Positions 1 through 7,259 of a stretch of 20,695 nt of DNA are shown piece after piece; position 1 is the stretch's first letter; every line of letters begins with the position of its first letter. The notes beneath the pieces are model-generated. The model was not told the origin of the DNA, made no database searches, and saw only the letters and a list, made by a program, of their open reading frames with translations. Location of the stretch: assembly GCF_051960575.1 (NCBI RefSeq), contig NZ_JBQCEE010000129.1:1-20695 (forward strand). The letters are read 5' to 3'. The position numbers were made by a program, and so were the translations under genes. The DNA is from JBQCEE01 sp051960575. GTDB taxonomy: Bacteria > Actinomycetota > Actinomycetes > Mycobacteriales > Jatrophihabitantaceae.

Positions 1-102
1 TGCGGGGCGCCGCCCCCCCCCCCCCCCCCGGGGGGGGGGGGCGGCCGGGGGGGCGGGCGGGCGGGCCGGCCCCCGCCCGGGCGCCCGGCGGACCTGGGGT
101 GA
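1..102. other. Low-complexity G/C run at window edge
   Basis: The stretch is almost entirely G and C. It holds a run of 17 C (13-29) followed directly by 12 G (30-41), then G-rich sequence with GGGC repeats. No coding frame is credible. It lies just past the stop codon of the substrate-binding protein gene, where a terminator would be expected, and the C-run/G-run could fold on itself. A pure homopolymer switch is, however, more typical of a poorly resolved contig end than of natural sequence. Confidence 0.6.
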
Positions 103-1449
103 CTACTTCGCGCCGATGGAGATGACGCCGCCGTCCGGCTTGAACGTCTTGCTCGCGGCGTCCCAGACCTGCGTCTGGAAGCCGCTGAAGCCGACGAGCT
201 CGTCCGGCTTGCTGATCCACGTGATGCCGTTGCCGAGCATCGGGCACGCGTAGTCCTGATCACGGGCCGCCGCGATCACGTTGCCCTCCGTCAACCCACC
301 GGACATGCCGGCGGCCTGCTTCAGCGTGTTGATCGTGAGGTCGGCCGCGACCCAGCCGGCGACGGCGATCGCGTTGAGCTTGTTCGACGTCGTGACCTCG
401 GACAGGTAGGTCTTGACACCGGGGTCGTTCGCGAGCGACGGGTCGGCCGGGTTCTTCAGGTAGGACGGGACGACGTTGCCGTTGGCGGCCTGTCCGGCCT
501 GGATGTAGGCGGTGGTGTCGGCGCAGTTGTCCGGGTTCAGCGTGAACTTCGGCGTGAAGCCGATGCGGCTCATCGCCGTGACCAGCGGGCCGCAGTCCGT
601 GCTGATGCCCGCGTTGTAGACGACGTCGACATTGGCGGCCTTCAACTTCGTGGCGGCCGAGTTCGGGTCGGTCTCGTCGGCCTCGACCGCGATGGTCAGC
701 TTGGTGCCCTTCGCCGCGGCCTTGAACGCGTCGCGCTCACCGATGCCCGACTGGGTCTGGTTGACCGCGATGCCGACCTTCGCGCCGTCGGGGAACTTCG
801 ACAGGATGTACTTGACGTCGTAGTTCGCCTCGGCCTCACCCGAGGGCAGGAACTGCACCGTCCACGGGTACTGCTTGATGTCGCGGTACGCCTGCACCGA
901 CGAGCTCGGGTACAGCAGCGGCACGCAGGCCGCGTTCTGCGTGTCCGCCATCGCGCCCACACCACCGCTGCCGAAGGTGATCAGCGAGTTCACGTGGTCG
1001 CTCTGCAGGAACTGCGTCAGGTTCGACTTGGCGCGGTCGGGGGTGAACTGGTCGTCCTTGTACTCGACGTCGATCTTCTTGCCGTTGATGCCGCCCGCCG
1101 CGTTGAAGGCGTTGATGTGCGCCTTCCACCCCTCGAGGTAGTACTCGACGACGCCGGCGACCGGGCCGGACAGCGGGAGGCTGTAGCCGATCTTCCAGTC
1201 ACCCGTCACCGGCTTGGTGACCGACGACGGGTCGTTGCAGTTGCTGGTGTCCACCTTGAAGCCGGACGTCGTGCCGCCGCCGGTGCTGCTCGGGCCGGCA
1301 GCGGGCGTACTCGTCGTGCCACCGCCCGTGGCGGTCGAACTGCCGCCGCCGCCCTTGCTGCCGGACGACGAACAGGCGGTGAGGGTGACGGCGAGCGCCG
1401 CCGCCGATGCGATCGTGATCCCGAGCCGGGACCGAGTGAGTCGCTCCAT
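103..1449 (-). CDS. LIV-type ABC transporter substrate-binding lipoprotein
   Basis: This is the extracytoplasmic ligand receptor of a branched-chain-amino-acid-type (HAAT) ABC importer, 448 residues. The N-terminus has a basic n-region, a hydrophobic core and a lipobox LTAC with the lipidated cysteine at residue 26. A Ser/Gly/Thr-rich tether follows to about residue 62. The type I periplasmic-binding fold (Peripla_BP_6 family) starts near residue 85 with the family-typical IGYSLPLSGP and continues with AFNAAGGINGKKI. The ATG at 1449 sits just before the signal peptide; the upstream Shine-Dalgarno is weak (AAGG). It is last in the livGFHM operon, 87 bp after livM. Proteins of this family bind amino acids but also aromatic and alicyclic acids. 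Its linkage to acyl-CoA synthetases makes a carboxylic acid a reasonable inferred ligand. Nothing in the sequence identifies it. Confidence 0.93.
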   Translation of the reverse strand: MERLTRSRLGITIASAAALAVTLTACSSSGSKGGGGSSTATGGGTTSTPAAGPSSTGGGTTSGFKVDTSNCNDPSSVTKPVTGDWKIGYSLPLSGPVAGVVEYYLEGWKAHINAFNAAGGINGKKIDVEYKDDQFTPDRAKSNLTQFLQSDHVNSLITFGSGGVGAMADTQNAACVPLLYPSSSVQAYRDIKQYPWTVQFLPSGEAEANYDVKYILSKFPDGAKVGIAVNQTQSGIGERDAFKAAAKGTKLTIAVEADETDPNSAATKLKAANVDVVYNAGISTDCGPLVTAMSRIGFTPKFTLNPDNCADTTAYIQAGQAANGNVVPSYLKNPADPSLANDPGVKTYLSEVTTSNKLNAIAVAGWVAADLTINTLKQAAGMSGGLTEGNVIAAARDQDYACPMLGNGITWISKPDELVGFSGFQTQVWDAASKTFKPDGGVISIGAK

Positions 1450-1536
1450 AGCCTTGATAAGCCCTTTCTTCCTCGACGAAACGCTGTGTGTTCCTGCCAG
1501 ATGCAGTGGGCCGTCGTGCGGACCGGCCGGGGCTGG

Positions 1537-2769
1537 TCAGATCGGATCGGGCGCGTCGGCCGGGTCACCTCCCGAGGTCGTGTCGGGACGGGCCGCGGTG
1601 GCGGCGGCCGGCTGTTCCGGCCGGTCCGCGCGGACATACGGCCGAGGGGTTCGCGGGATCACGCGGAGGACCCGCCGCAGGAAGCGGAAGAAGGCACCGG
1701 TGATGCCCTCGGGGGCGACGAAGACGATGACGATGAGGGCGGCGCCGAAGATGACCGCCGCCGACTCACCCTGGCCGAGTGACGAGCTGTAGTAGGGGAT
1801 GTAGACCACCGCGAGGCCGCCCACGATGGCGCCGAACCGGGTGCCCTCACCGCCGATGACCAGCCCCGTCAACAGCGCGATCGCGTTGAGCAGTGTGAAC
1901 GAGTCGTTCGCGACGAGCGTGCCGAGGTACATCGCGAACAGGCTGCCGCCCACGCCGGTGATGGCGCCCGACAGCCCGAACGACACGGTCTTCGCCACCG
2001 CCAGGTTGACGCCGCAGGACGACGCGGCGATCTCGTTGTCGCGCGAGGCCATCATGGCCAGGCCGTAGCGGCTGCGCACCACGTTGTGCACGACGATCAT
2101 CACGACCAGCAGTACCGCGGCCGAGAACCAGTACAGCCAGCGCGGCTGCTCGCCGAGGTTGTAGCCGGTCCACTCCGGCGGCTTGAGGTCGCGCAGCCGG
2201 ATGGTCAGCCCGGACGCGCCACCGGTGAGCCCGTCGAAGCGGGCGACCACCTCGGGGAACGCGACGCCGAACGCGAGCGTCACGATCGCCAGGTACAGGC
2301 CGCGGATGCGCAGTGCCGGCAGGCCGACCACCAGGCCGACGACGAAGCAGACGGCGAAGGCGATCGGCAGGGTCTTCTCGGCCTCCCAGCCGTACTTCAC
2401 CACGAGGATGCCGGTCGTGTACGCCCCCAGGCCGAAGAACGCCGAGTGCCCGACCGAGACCAGACCCGTGTAGCCGGTGGCGATGTTGAGCCCGGCGATC
2501 GCGACCGCGTAGATCATCACGCGGGTGAGCTGGCCCTGCTCGAACGCGCCGATGGAGCCGCCGTAGAGGATCGCGCCGACGACGGCGGCGAGACCGAGCG
2601 CGACCAGGCCGAGGTGCACGCCCGAGCCCCGCTGCACGACGAAGGGCAGTGACCGGGCGCGCGCACCGCGGCGCGGCGGGCGCGCCTCCTCGCGCGAGGC
2701 GACCAGCTCGCCGTCGACGGTCTGCGGGCGGTCGAAGGAGTCGCCGTCGATCTGGGATGTCGTGGTCAC
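1537..2769 (-). CDS. livM: Branched-chain amino acid-type ABC permease LivM
   Basis: This is the second membrane subunit of the importer, 410 residues. A charged cytoplasmic N-terminus of about 50 residues precedes a series of hydrophobic segments with LivM hallmarks: GYTGLVSVGHSAFFGLGAY, LRIRGLYLAIVTLAF, the cytoplasmic coupling loop RYGLAMMASRDNEIAAS and the C-terminal VAPEGITG. The open frame runs much further upstream (to 4035), but that part is antisense-like. I chose the GTG at 2769 because it overlaps the livH stop in a GTGA tetranucleotide, the same coupling seen elsewhere here, and the hydrophobic domain begins shortly after. The last ~45 residues form a polar, Pro/Ala-rich tail beyond the usual family end. 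Confidence 0.93.
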   Translation of the reverse strand: MTTTSQIDGDSFDRPQTVDGELVASREEARPPRRGARARSLPFVVQRGSGVHLGLVALGLAAVVGAILYGGSIGAFEQGQLTRVMIYAVAIAGLNIATGYTGLVSVGHSAFFGLGAYTTGILVVKYGWEAEKTLPIAFAVCFVVGLVVGLPALRIRGLYLAIVTLAFGVAFPEVVARFDGLTGGASGLTIRLRDLKPPEWTGYNLGEQPRWLYWFSAAVLLVVMIVVHNVVRSRYGLAMMASRDNEIAASSCGVNLAVAKTVSFGLSGAITGVGGSLFAMYLGTLVANDSFTLLNAIALLTGLVIGGEGTRFGAIVGGLAVVYIPYYSSSLGQGESAAVIFGAALIVIVFVAPEGITGAFFRFLRRVLRVIPRTPRPYVRADRPEQPAAATAARPDTTSGGDPADAPDPI

Positions 2770-3665
2770 ACTCGCTCGATTCGTCGGGCGCCGAAGACGC
2801 CGGTCGGCTTGAACACCAGGACGACGACGATGATGAACAGCGCGAAGGTCAACTGCAGCGAGCCGCCGAGGAAGGTGGCGTAGCCGTTGATCATCGATTC
2901 GGCGATGGCGAGGCCGAGGCCACCGACGACCGCGCCCTTGACGCTGTCCAGGCCGCCGAACAGCGCGGCGGCGGACGCCAGGATCAGGATCGAGAAGAAG
3001 CTGCTCAGGTCGAGCTGGTTCGGCGGCAGCACCGGCACCAGCAGGCAGCCGGCCAGCGAGCCGATCGCCGCCGACAGCCCCCAGCTGACGCTGAGCACCC
3101 GGCCGACCTTCACGCCCGACAGCGCGGCCGATTCGGGGTTGGTCGCGACGGCCCGCATCTGCAGGCCGAGCGAGGTGCGGTTGAACAGCAGCATCAGCAC
3201 GATGACGACGATGACCAGCGCCAGGAAGATCCCGATCGAGTCGTAGTGCAGACGCGAGCCGTGGATGTCGAAGTAGTCGTCGGCCGCGTGCGGCAGCAGC
3301 TCGGGGAAGGTCTTGTCCGCCGGCCCCCAGATCCAGCCGTCCGCGCCGTTGAGCGCGGTGAACAGGCCGAGTCCGACGATCAGCGTCGCGACCTCGCTGC
3401 GGCGCCGCACGGGGCGCACGAGGGCGCGCTCGGCGACGACGCCCATCGCGAAGCCGACGACCATCGCGGCGATCACGTCGAGCCACATCGGCACGCCCTT
3501 GGTGTGCAGCCACCAGGCGACGTAGCAGGTGAAGAGCGCGAACTCGCCCTGCGCGAAGTTGATGGTGCCCGAGCTCCGGAAGACGACGACGAGCGCGAGG
3601 GCGATCAACGCGTAGATCGACCCGTCGGTGATGCCGGAGAAGAGCCGGTCGAGAAAGATGTCCAC
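2766..3665 (-). CDS. livH: Branched-chain amino acid-type ABC permease LivH
   Basis: This is the first membrane subunit of the LIV-type importer, 299 residues, the usual LivH length. Family signatures include GSIYALIALALVVVF, the INFAQGEF motif near residue 35, and the coupling loop SLGLQMRAVATNPESAALSG that contacts the ATPases. Most of the remainder is hydrophobic membrane segments. Translation starts at a GTG (3665) preceded by AAGGA at a suitable distance. It is 9 bp after livF and overlaps livM by 4 bp, so livF-livH-livM are tightly coupled. Confidence 0.94.
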   Translation of the reverse strand: MDIFLDRLFSGITDGSIYALIALALVVVFRSSGTINFAQGEFALFTCYVAWWLHTKGVPMWLDVIAAMVVGFAMGVVAERALVRPVRRRSEVATLIVGLGLFTALNGADGWIWGPADKTFPELLPHAADDYFDIHGSRLHYDSIGIFLALVIVVIVLMLLFNRTSLGLQMRAVATNPESAALSGVKVGRVLSVSWGLSAAIGSLAGCLLVPVLPPNQLDLSSFFSILILASAAALFGGLDSVKGAVVGGLGLAIAESMINGYATFLGGSLQLTFALFIIVVVLVFKPTGVFGARRIERV

Positions 3666-3674
3666 GGTCGTCCT

Positions 3675-4391
3675 TCAGTAGCCGAGGTAGGCGCGACGGA
3701 TCGCGTCGTTGCTTCTGAACTCCTCGGTCGGGCCGCTCGATGCGACCGAGCCGACCTCGAGCAGGTACACGCGGGAGGCGATGTCGAGGGCGAGTTCCGC
3801 GTTCTGCTCGACGAGCAGCACCGCCGTGCCGCGTTCGGCGTTCACCCGGGCCAGCACCTCGAACAGGCCCTGCACGATCAACGGCGCCAGGCCGAGGCTG
3901 ACCTCGTCGCAGAGCAGCAGCCGCGGGCGCGACATCATCGCGCGGGCCACGGCCAGCATCTGCTGCTCGCCACCCGAGAGGGTGCCCGCGATCTGGTCGC
4001 GCCGCTTGCCGAGCGGCGGGAACACCGTGCACCACTGGTCGATGTCCTCGGCGACGTCCGGGCCGGGCTTGCGACTCACCGCACCGACCCGCAGGTTGTC
4101 GCGGACCGTCATGTCGGTGAGCGTCCCGCGGCCCTGCGGGATCTGGCTGATGCCCAGCCGCAGCATGGCGTCCGGACGCACCTTGGTGACGACCTTGCCG
4201 TCGACACGGATCTCGCCGGTGTGCGGGATGAGGCCGGAGATCGCGCGCATCAGCGTCGTCTTGCCGGCGCCGTTCGCGCCGAGCACGACGACCGCCTCGC
4301 CGGCGCCGACGGTGAGGTCGATGTCGCGCAGCACATTCGACTGGCCGTACCCGGCGGAGAGGCCGACGGCCTCGAGCAGCGGCGCGCTCAT
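3675..4391 (-). CDS. livF: LIV-type ABC transporter ATPase LivF
   Basis: This is one of the two cytoplasmic ATPases of the importer, 238 residues. Visible motifs are Walker A GANGAGKT (38-45), Q-loop Q83, the signature LSGGEQQ (138-144), Walker B LLLCDE (158-163) followed by SLGLAP, and VEQN in place of the H-loop histidine, which is normal for LivF. The Walker B extension reads CDEVSLGLAP where DEPSLGLAP is commoner, a mild variation. The open frame continues upstream to 4757 without homology. The ATG at 4391 overlaps the livG stop as ATGA and begins exactly at the family N-terminus. Confidence 0.95.
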   Translation of the reverse strand: MSAPLLEAVGLSAGYGQSNVLRDIDLTVGAGEAVVVLGANGAGKTTLMRAISGLIPHTGEIRVDGKVVTKVRPDAMLRLGISQIPQGRGTLTDMTVRDNLRVGAVSRKPGPDVAEDIDQWCTVFPPLGKRRDQIAGTLSGGEQQMLAVARAMMSRPRLLLCDEVSLGLAPLIVQGLFEVLARVNAERGTAVLLVEQNAELALDIASRVYLLEVGSVASSGPTEEFRSNDAIRRAYLGY

Positions 4392-5146
4392 GCGGCGCGT
4401 CCGAGGTAGGCGGCGATGACCTCGGGCGAGCGCTGCACCTCGGTGGGCGGCCCGTCGGCGATCTTGCGCCCGAAGTCCATGGCGACGACGTGGTCGGAGA
4501 TCCCCATCACCATGCCCATGTGGTGCTCGACGAGCAGCGCGCTGAAGCCGAAGGTCGCGCGCATCCGCAGGATCAGCTGGCCGAGGTCGTGCACCTCGGC
4601 GTGGGTCAGGCCGCCGGCCGGCTCGTCCAGCAGCAGCATCGACGGGCGCCCCATGAGCGCCCGGGCGAGCTCGACGCGCTTGAGCGTCCCGAACGGCAGT
4701 CCCTTGGCGAACTCGTGCGCGATGTCGACGAGGTCGAGCTCCTCGAGCACGTACCACGCCTCGGACTCCAGCTGCCGCCGCGCGCGGTGGGTCGTGGGCC
4801 AGCTCAGTGCACTCGGCACGAGGCGTGGCGTCGAACGCGAGTGGGCGCCCATCATCGCGTTCTGCATCACGGTGAGCGACGGGAACAGCGCGAGGTTCTG
4901 GAACGTGCGCGCGATGCCCTTGCGCACGATCTGGTGCCGGCGCAGGGACAGCAGGTCGACGCCGTTGTAGCTGATCGAGCCCTCGGACGGACGGTAGACC
5001 CTGGTGACGCAGTTGAACAGGGACGTCTTGCCCGCCCCGTTCGGCCCGATCAGGCCGCAGATCTCACCGTCGGCGACGGTGAACGAGACGCCCTCCAACG
5101 CGGTGATGCCGCCGAAGCGCAGGACCACATCGCGAATCTCGAGCAC
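4388..5146 (-). CDS. livG: LIV-type ABC transporter ATPase LivG
   Basis: This is the second cytoplasmic ATPase of the importer, 252 residues, and the first gene of the five-gene operon. It has Walker A GPNGAGKT (34-41), Q-loop in RTFQN (80-84), Walker B MLLLDEP (170-176), the H-loop histidine 208 in VEHHM, and the LivG-type C-terminal IAAYLG. The signature reads LPFGTLKRVEL, somewhat diverged from the usual LSYGxQRRLE. The start is GTG at 5146 with a GGAGG 8 nt upstream. Its promoter region lies in the 280-bp divergent spacer shared with the SDR gene. Confidence 0.95.
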   Translation of the reverse strand: MLEIRDVVLRFGGITALEGVSFTVADGEICGLIGPNGAGKTSLFNCVTRVYRPSEGSISYNGVDLLSLRRHQIVRKGIARTFQNLALFPSLTVMQNAMMGAHSRSTPRLVPSALSWPTTHRARRQLESEAWYVLEELDLVDIAHEFAKGLPFGTLKRVELARALMGRPSMLLLDEPAGGLTHAEVHDLGQLILRMRATFGFSALLVEHHMGMVMGISDHVVAMDFGRKIADGPPTEVQRSPEVIAAYLGRAA

Positions 5147-5257
5147 GACAGGAGCCTCCAGCCGTTGGTCGTCCGATCGACACTCGTGGATCGGGTGTGC
5201 AGTCGCCGCCGCCGATCAGGGCCATGGTGGCTTCGACAGTTGGAGTGACGAGCGCTA

Positions 5258-5270
5258 CTACAATTAGCAG
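5258..5270 (-). promoter_or_regulatory. Putative shared 13-bp element, site A
   Basis: On the minus strand this reads CTGCTAATTGTAG, followed by TAG. It is the site nearest livG and lies 22 bp downstream of a second copy (site B). It matches the element at four other transcription units in the window. A good -35 at the proper distance is not visible, so it may be an extra operator for the liv promoter rather than a promoter itself. Confidence 0.45.
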
Positions 5271-5276
5271 TGTCGA

Positions 5277-5306
5277 TTCCTACAACACGAGCGCGCCCCC
5301 GGTCAA
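5277..5306 (-). promoter_or_regulatory. Putative livG operon promoter (site B)
   Basis: On the minus strand a TTGACC -35 (5301-5306) and a TAGGAA -10 (5277-5282) are separated by 18 bp, 130 bp upstream of the livG GTG. The 7-mer GTTGTAG (5280-5286) overlaps the -10. This is the loosest of the seven copies of the shared element upstream of its core. The assignment rests on hexamer match and position only. Confidence 0.45.
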
Positions 5307-5359
5307 CGACCCGGCAACAATTGGCGGCCGATTCGCAACATGCCCGCGACAACCGGTCA

Positions 5360-5388
5360 TTGGCAGGTCGCGCTGTTAGTTGTAGCGT
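5360..5388 (+). promoter_or_regulatory. Putative SDR gene promoter (site C)
   Basis: TTGGCA (5360-5365) and TAGCGT (5383-5388) are spaced by exactly 17 bp, 38 bp upstream of the SDR start codon at 5427. The spacer and -10 contain CTGTTAGTTGTAG (5373-5385), a near-consensus copy of the element shared by the catabolic units. Confidence 0.5.
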
Positions 5389-5426
5389 GACCGCACGTCG
5401 ACGAGCGAACGGGCGGAGGACGACGC

Positions 5427-6188
5427 ATGGGCGCAAGGGTGGCCGGGTCGGTGGCACTGGTGACCGGAGGGAATCGGGGCATCGGGGAGGCGTTCGTCCA
5501 GCAGCTGCTCGAGGGCGGCGCGGCGAAGGTCTACTGCGGCGCGCGCACCGTCGCCGACGTCCCGCAGGCCCTGCTCGACGCGGGCGCGGTGCCTGTCCAT
5601 CTCGACGTCACCGACACCGCGTCGGTCGCGAAGGCGGCGGCGACGTGCGACGACGCGACGGTCATCGTCAACAACGCCGGCCTGCACGGCCGCGACCGGC
5701 TGGTGCTGGCCGCCGATCCCGACATGGCGCGGCAGGAGATGGAGGTCAACTACTTCGGGCCGCTGAACATGATCCGCGCCTTCGCGCCCGTGCTCGCCGC
5801 GAACGGCGGCGGCGCGATCGTCAACGTGCTGTCCGTCGCCGGCGCGTTCCCGACGGCCTTCATGGGCGGCTACTCCCCCGCCAAGTCGGCCGCCATGTTC
5901 CTGTCGATCATCGCGCGCGCCGAGCTCGAACCGCAGGGCACGAGCGTCACCGCACTCGTCGTCGGCTCAGTCGAGACCCGCATGTCCGACCACGTCGTCG
6001 GCGCCAAGGAGGCGCCGCGGGACATCGCGATCGCGGGGCTCAAGGCGATGGAGCGCGGCGAACGCGTCGCCGACACCGACCGCATGGCGATGGAGGCGCG
6101 CGCCAAGTACGCGCTGGACCCGGTGCGCTGGGAGCGCGGCGTCGCGAAGGTGCTGCACTCGACCGCGCCGCCGAGCACCGGGCGCTGA
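5427..6188 (+). CDS. SDR family NAD(P)-dependent oxidoreductase
   Basis: This is a classical short-chain dehydrogenase/reductase of 253 residues. It has the Rossmann glycine motif TGGNRGIG (13-20), the NNAG motif (82-85) and catalytic residues N108, S136, Y149 and K153 in YSPAK. It should interconvert a hydroxyl and a keto group using NAD(H) or NADP(H); the substrate cannot be read from sequence. The ATG at 5427 has a strong GGCGGAGGA 6 nt upstream. It is a single-gene unit diverging from livG and converging with the HxlR gene (19-bp gap). Its promoter carries the shared 13-bp element, which ties it to the importer and the acyl-CoA synthetase units. Confidence 0.92.
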   Translation: MGARVAGSVALVTGGNRGIGEAFVQQLLEGGAAKVYCGARTVADVPQALLDAGAVPVHLDVTDTASVAKAAATCDDATVIVNNAGLHGRDRLVLAADPDMARQEMEVNYFGPLNMIRAFAPVLAANGGGAIVNVLSVAGAFPTAFMGGYSPAKSAAMFLSIIARAELEPQGTSVTALVVGSVETRMSDHVVGAKEAPRDIAIAGLKAMERGERVADTDRMAMEARAKYALDPVRWERGVAKVLHSTAPPSTGR

Positions 6189-6207
6189 GGGGCGTCCGCT
6201 CCGTCGG

Positions 6208-7209
6208 TCAGCGGCGGGCTGCGCCCAGCGCCGCCCGCGCCTGGTCCTCGGCCTCCGCGTCGCGGACGACACGCACCGTGTGGCCGCGCAGCCGGGTGTG
6301 GCACACGTTGCAGACCAGCCGCGGGTGGAAGGTGCGCCGGCAGCGCTGGTGCTCGAGACGCATCGCCTGGCCGTCCGGCGACCGGAACCAGCGCTGCCCC
6401 CACTCGAGCACCGAGGCGACGACAGGGAAGAAGCCGCGTCCCTTGTCGGTGAGGTGGTAGACGGCCCAGTCGGCGCGACGCGGGTTCGGGGTCTGCACGA
6501 GCACCCCGATGTCGCAGAAGCTCTTCAGCCGGTCGGCGACGATCGTGGGCGGCGCGCCCATGCGCTGCTGGAACTCGCCGAAACGGGTGGCACCCATGAA
6601 CGCGGCGCCGAGCAGCGCGGCCGACCACCGGTTGCCGATGAGCGCCATGGTCTGCTCGACCAGCTCGACCGGGCGGCTGCCCTTGGCGGAGCGACGCCGC
6701 GTGGCGGCCGAGGGCACGCTGCGCTCCCACGTGCCGCTCGGGCCGAACTTCGACCTGATGTCGCGCGGTTCGACGTGCTCGTCGCACGCGTCGCACCGCA
6801 TCTCGGGCGAGAAGATCTCGCCGCAGGTCGTGTGCAGCATGCGGGGCAGGTGCTCGTTCGGGTCGTTGACCCAGGTCTGCTCCCAGTCCCACATCGTGAG
6901 CAGGATCGGCCACATCGACCGTCCGCGCGCGGTCAGCACGTAGTCGTGCCGGGGCGGGCGCGAGTTGTACTCGACGCGCTCCATGATGTCGGCCTCGACC
7001 AGCCGCGCGAGGCGGGCCGTGAGCACCGAGCTCGAGATCGGGCCGGCGCGCAGCCACTCGTTGTACTGGGTGACGCCGTGCAGGCCCATCTCGACGATCC
7101 AGAGGGTCCACTCGTCACCGACGATGCCGTTGGAGACGGCGATGGCGTTCGGCCCCCCGGCGTCCAGGATCGTCACCCGGTTCGACGCGGAGTCCTTCGC
7201 GAGCTGCAC
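6208..7209 (-). CDS. Tandem HxlR-type winged-helix regulator with two Cys/His clusters
   Basis: This 333-residue protein is about three times the length of an ordinary HxlR/DUF24 regulator. Two winged-helix domains are visible, at about 20-115 (GDEWTLWIVE, then SSSVLTARLARLVEADIMER) and 185-275 (IGNRWSAALLGAAF, then VADRLKSFCDIGVL). Each is followed by the same cluster with identical spacing: H126-x2-C129-x9-C139-x2-C142 and H287-x2-C290-x9-C300-x2-C303. These could bind a metal or act as thiol sensors. The two halves resemble a covalent version of the usual HxlR dimer. The start is a GTG at 7209 with only a weak ribosome site. It is third after an SDR and an acyl-CoA synthetase gene (50-bp gap) and is the likely local regulator. 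Confidence 0.85.
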   Translation of the reverse strand: MQLAKDSASNRVTILDAGGPNAIAVSNGIVGDEWTLWIVEMGLHGVTQYNEWLRAGPISSSVLTARLARLVEADIMERVEYNSRPPRHDYVLTARGRSMWPILLTMWDWEQTWVNDPNEHLPRMLHTTCGEIFSPEMRCDACDEHVEPRDIRSKFGPSGTWERSVPSAATRRRSAKGSRPVELVEQTMALIGNRWSAALLGAAFMGATRFGEFQQRMGAPPTIVADRLKSFCDIGVLVQTPNPRRADWAVYHLTDKGRGFFPVVASVLEWGQRWFRSPDGQAMRLEHQRCRRTFHPRLVCNVCHTRLRGHTVRVVRDAEAEDQARAALGAARR

Positions 7210-7259
7210 GCCGCCACTCTACGTATCGGATTCACAGCCGGCCGCATCATGGCGCGCCG

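Noticed and set aside
2770..4035. Upstream extension of the livM frame
   Set aside because: The extension is antisense-like sequence across livH and livF; the GTG at 2769 with a GTGA overlap is the sensible start.
2649..4409. Long plus-strand open frame (586 codons) opposite livH, livF and livM
   Set aside because: It is antisense to well-supported ABC transporter genes, its product is rich in Arg, Asp and His with no recognisable domain, and such frames arise from high third-position GC.
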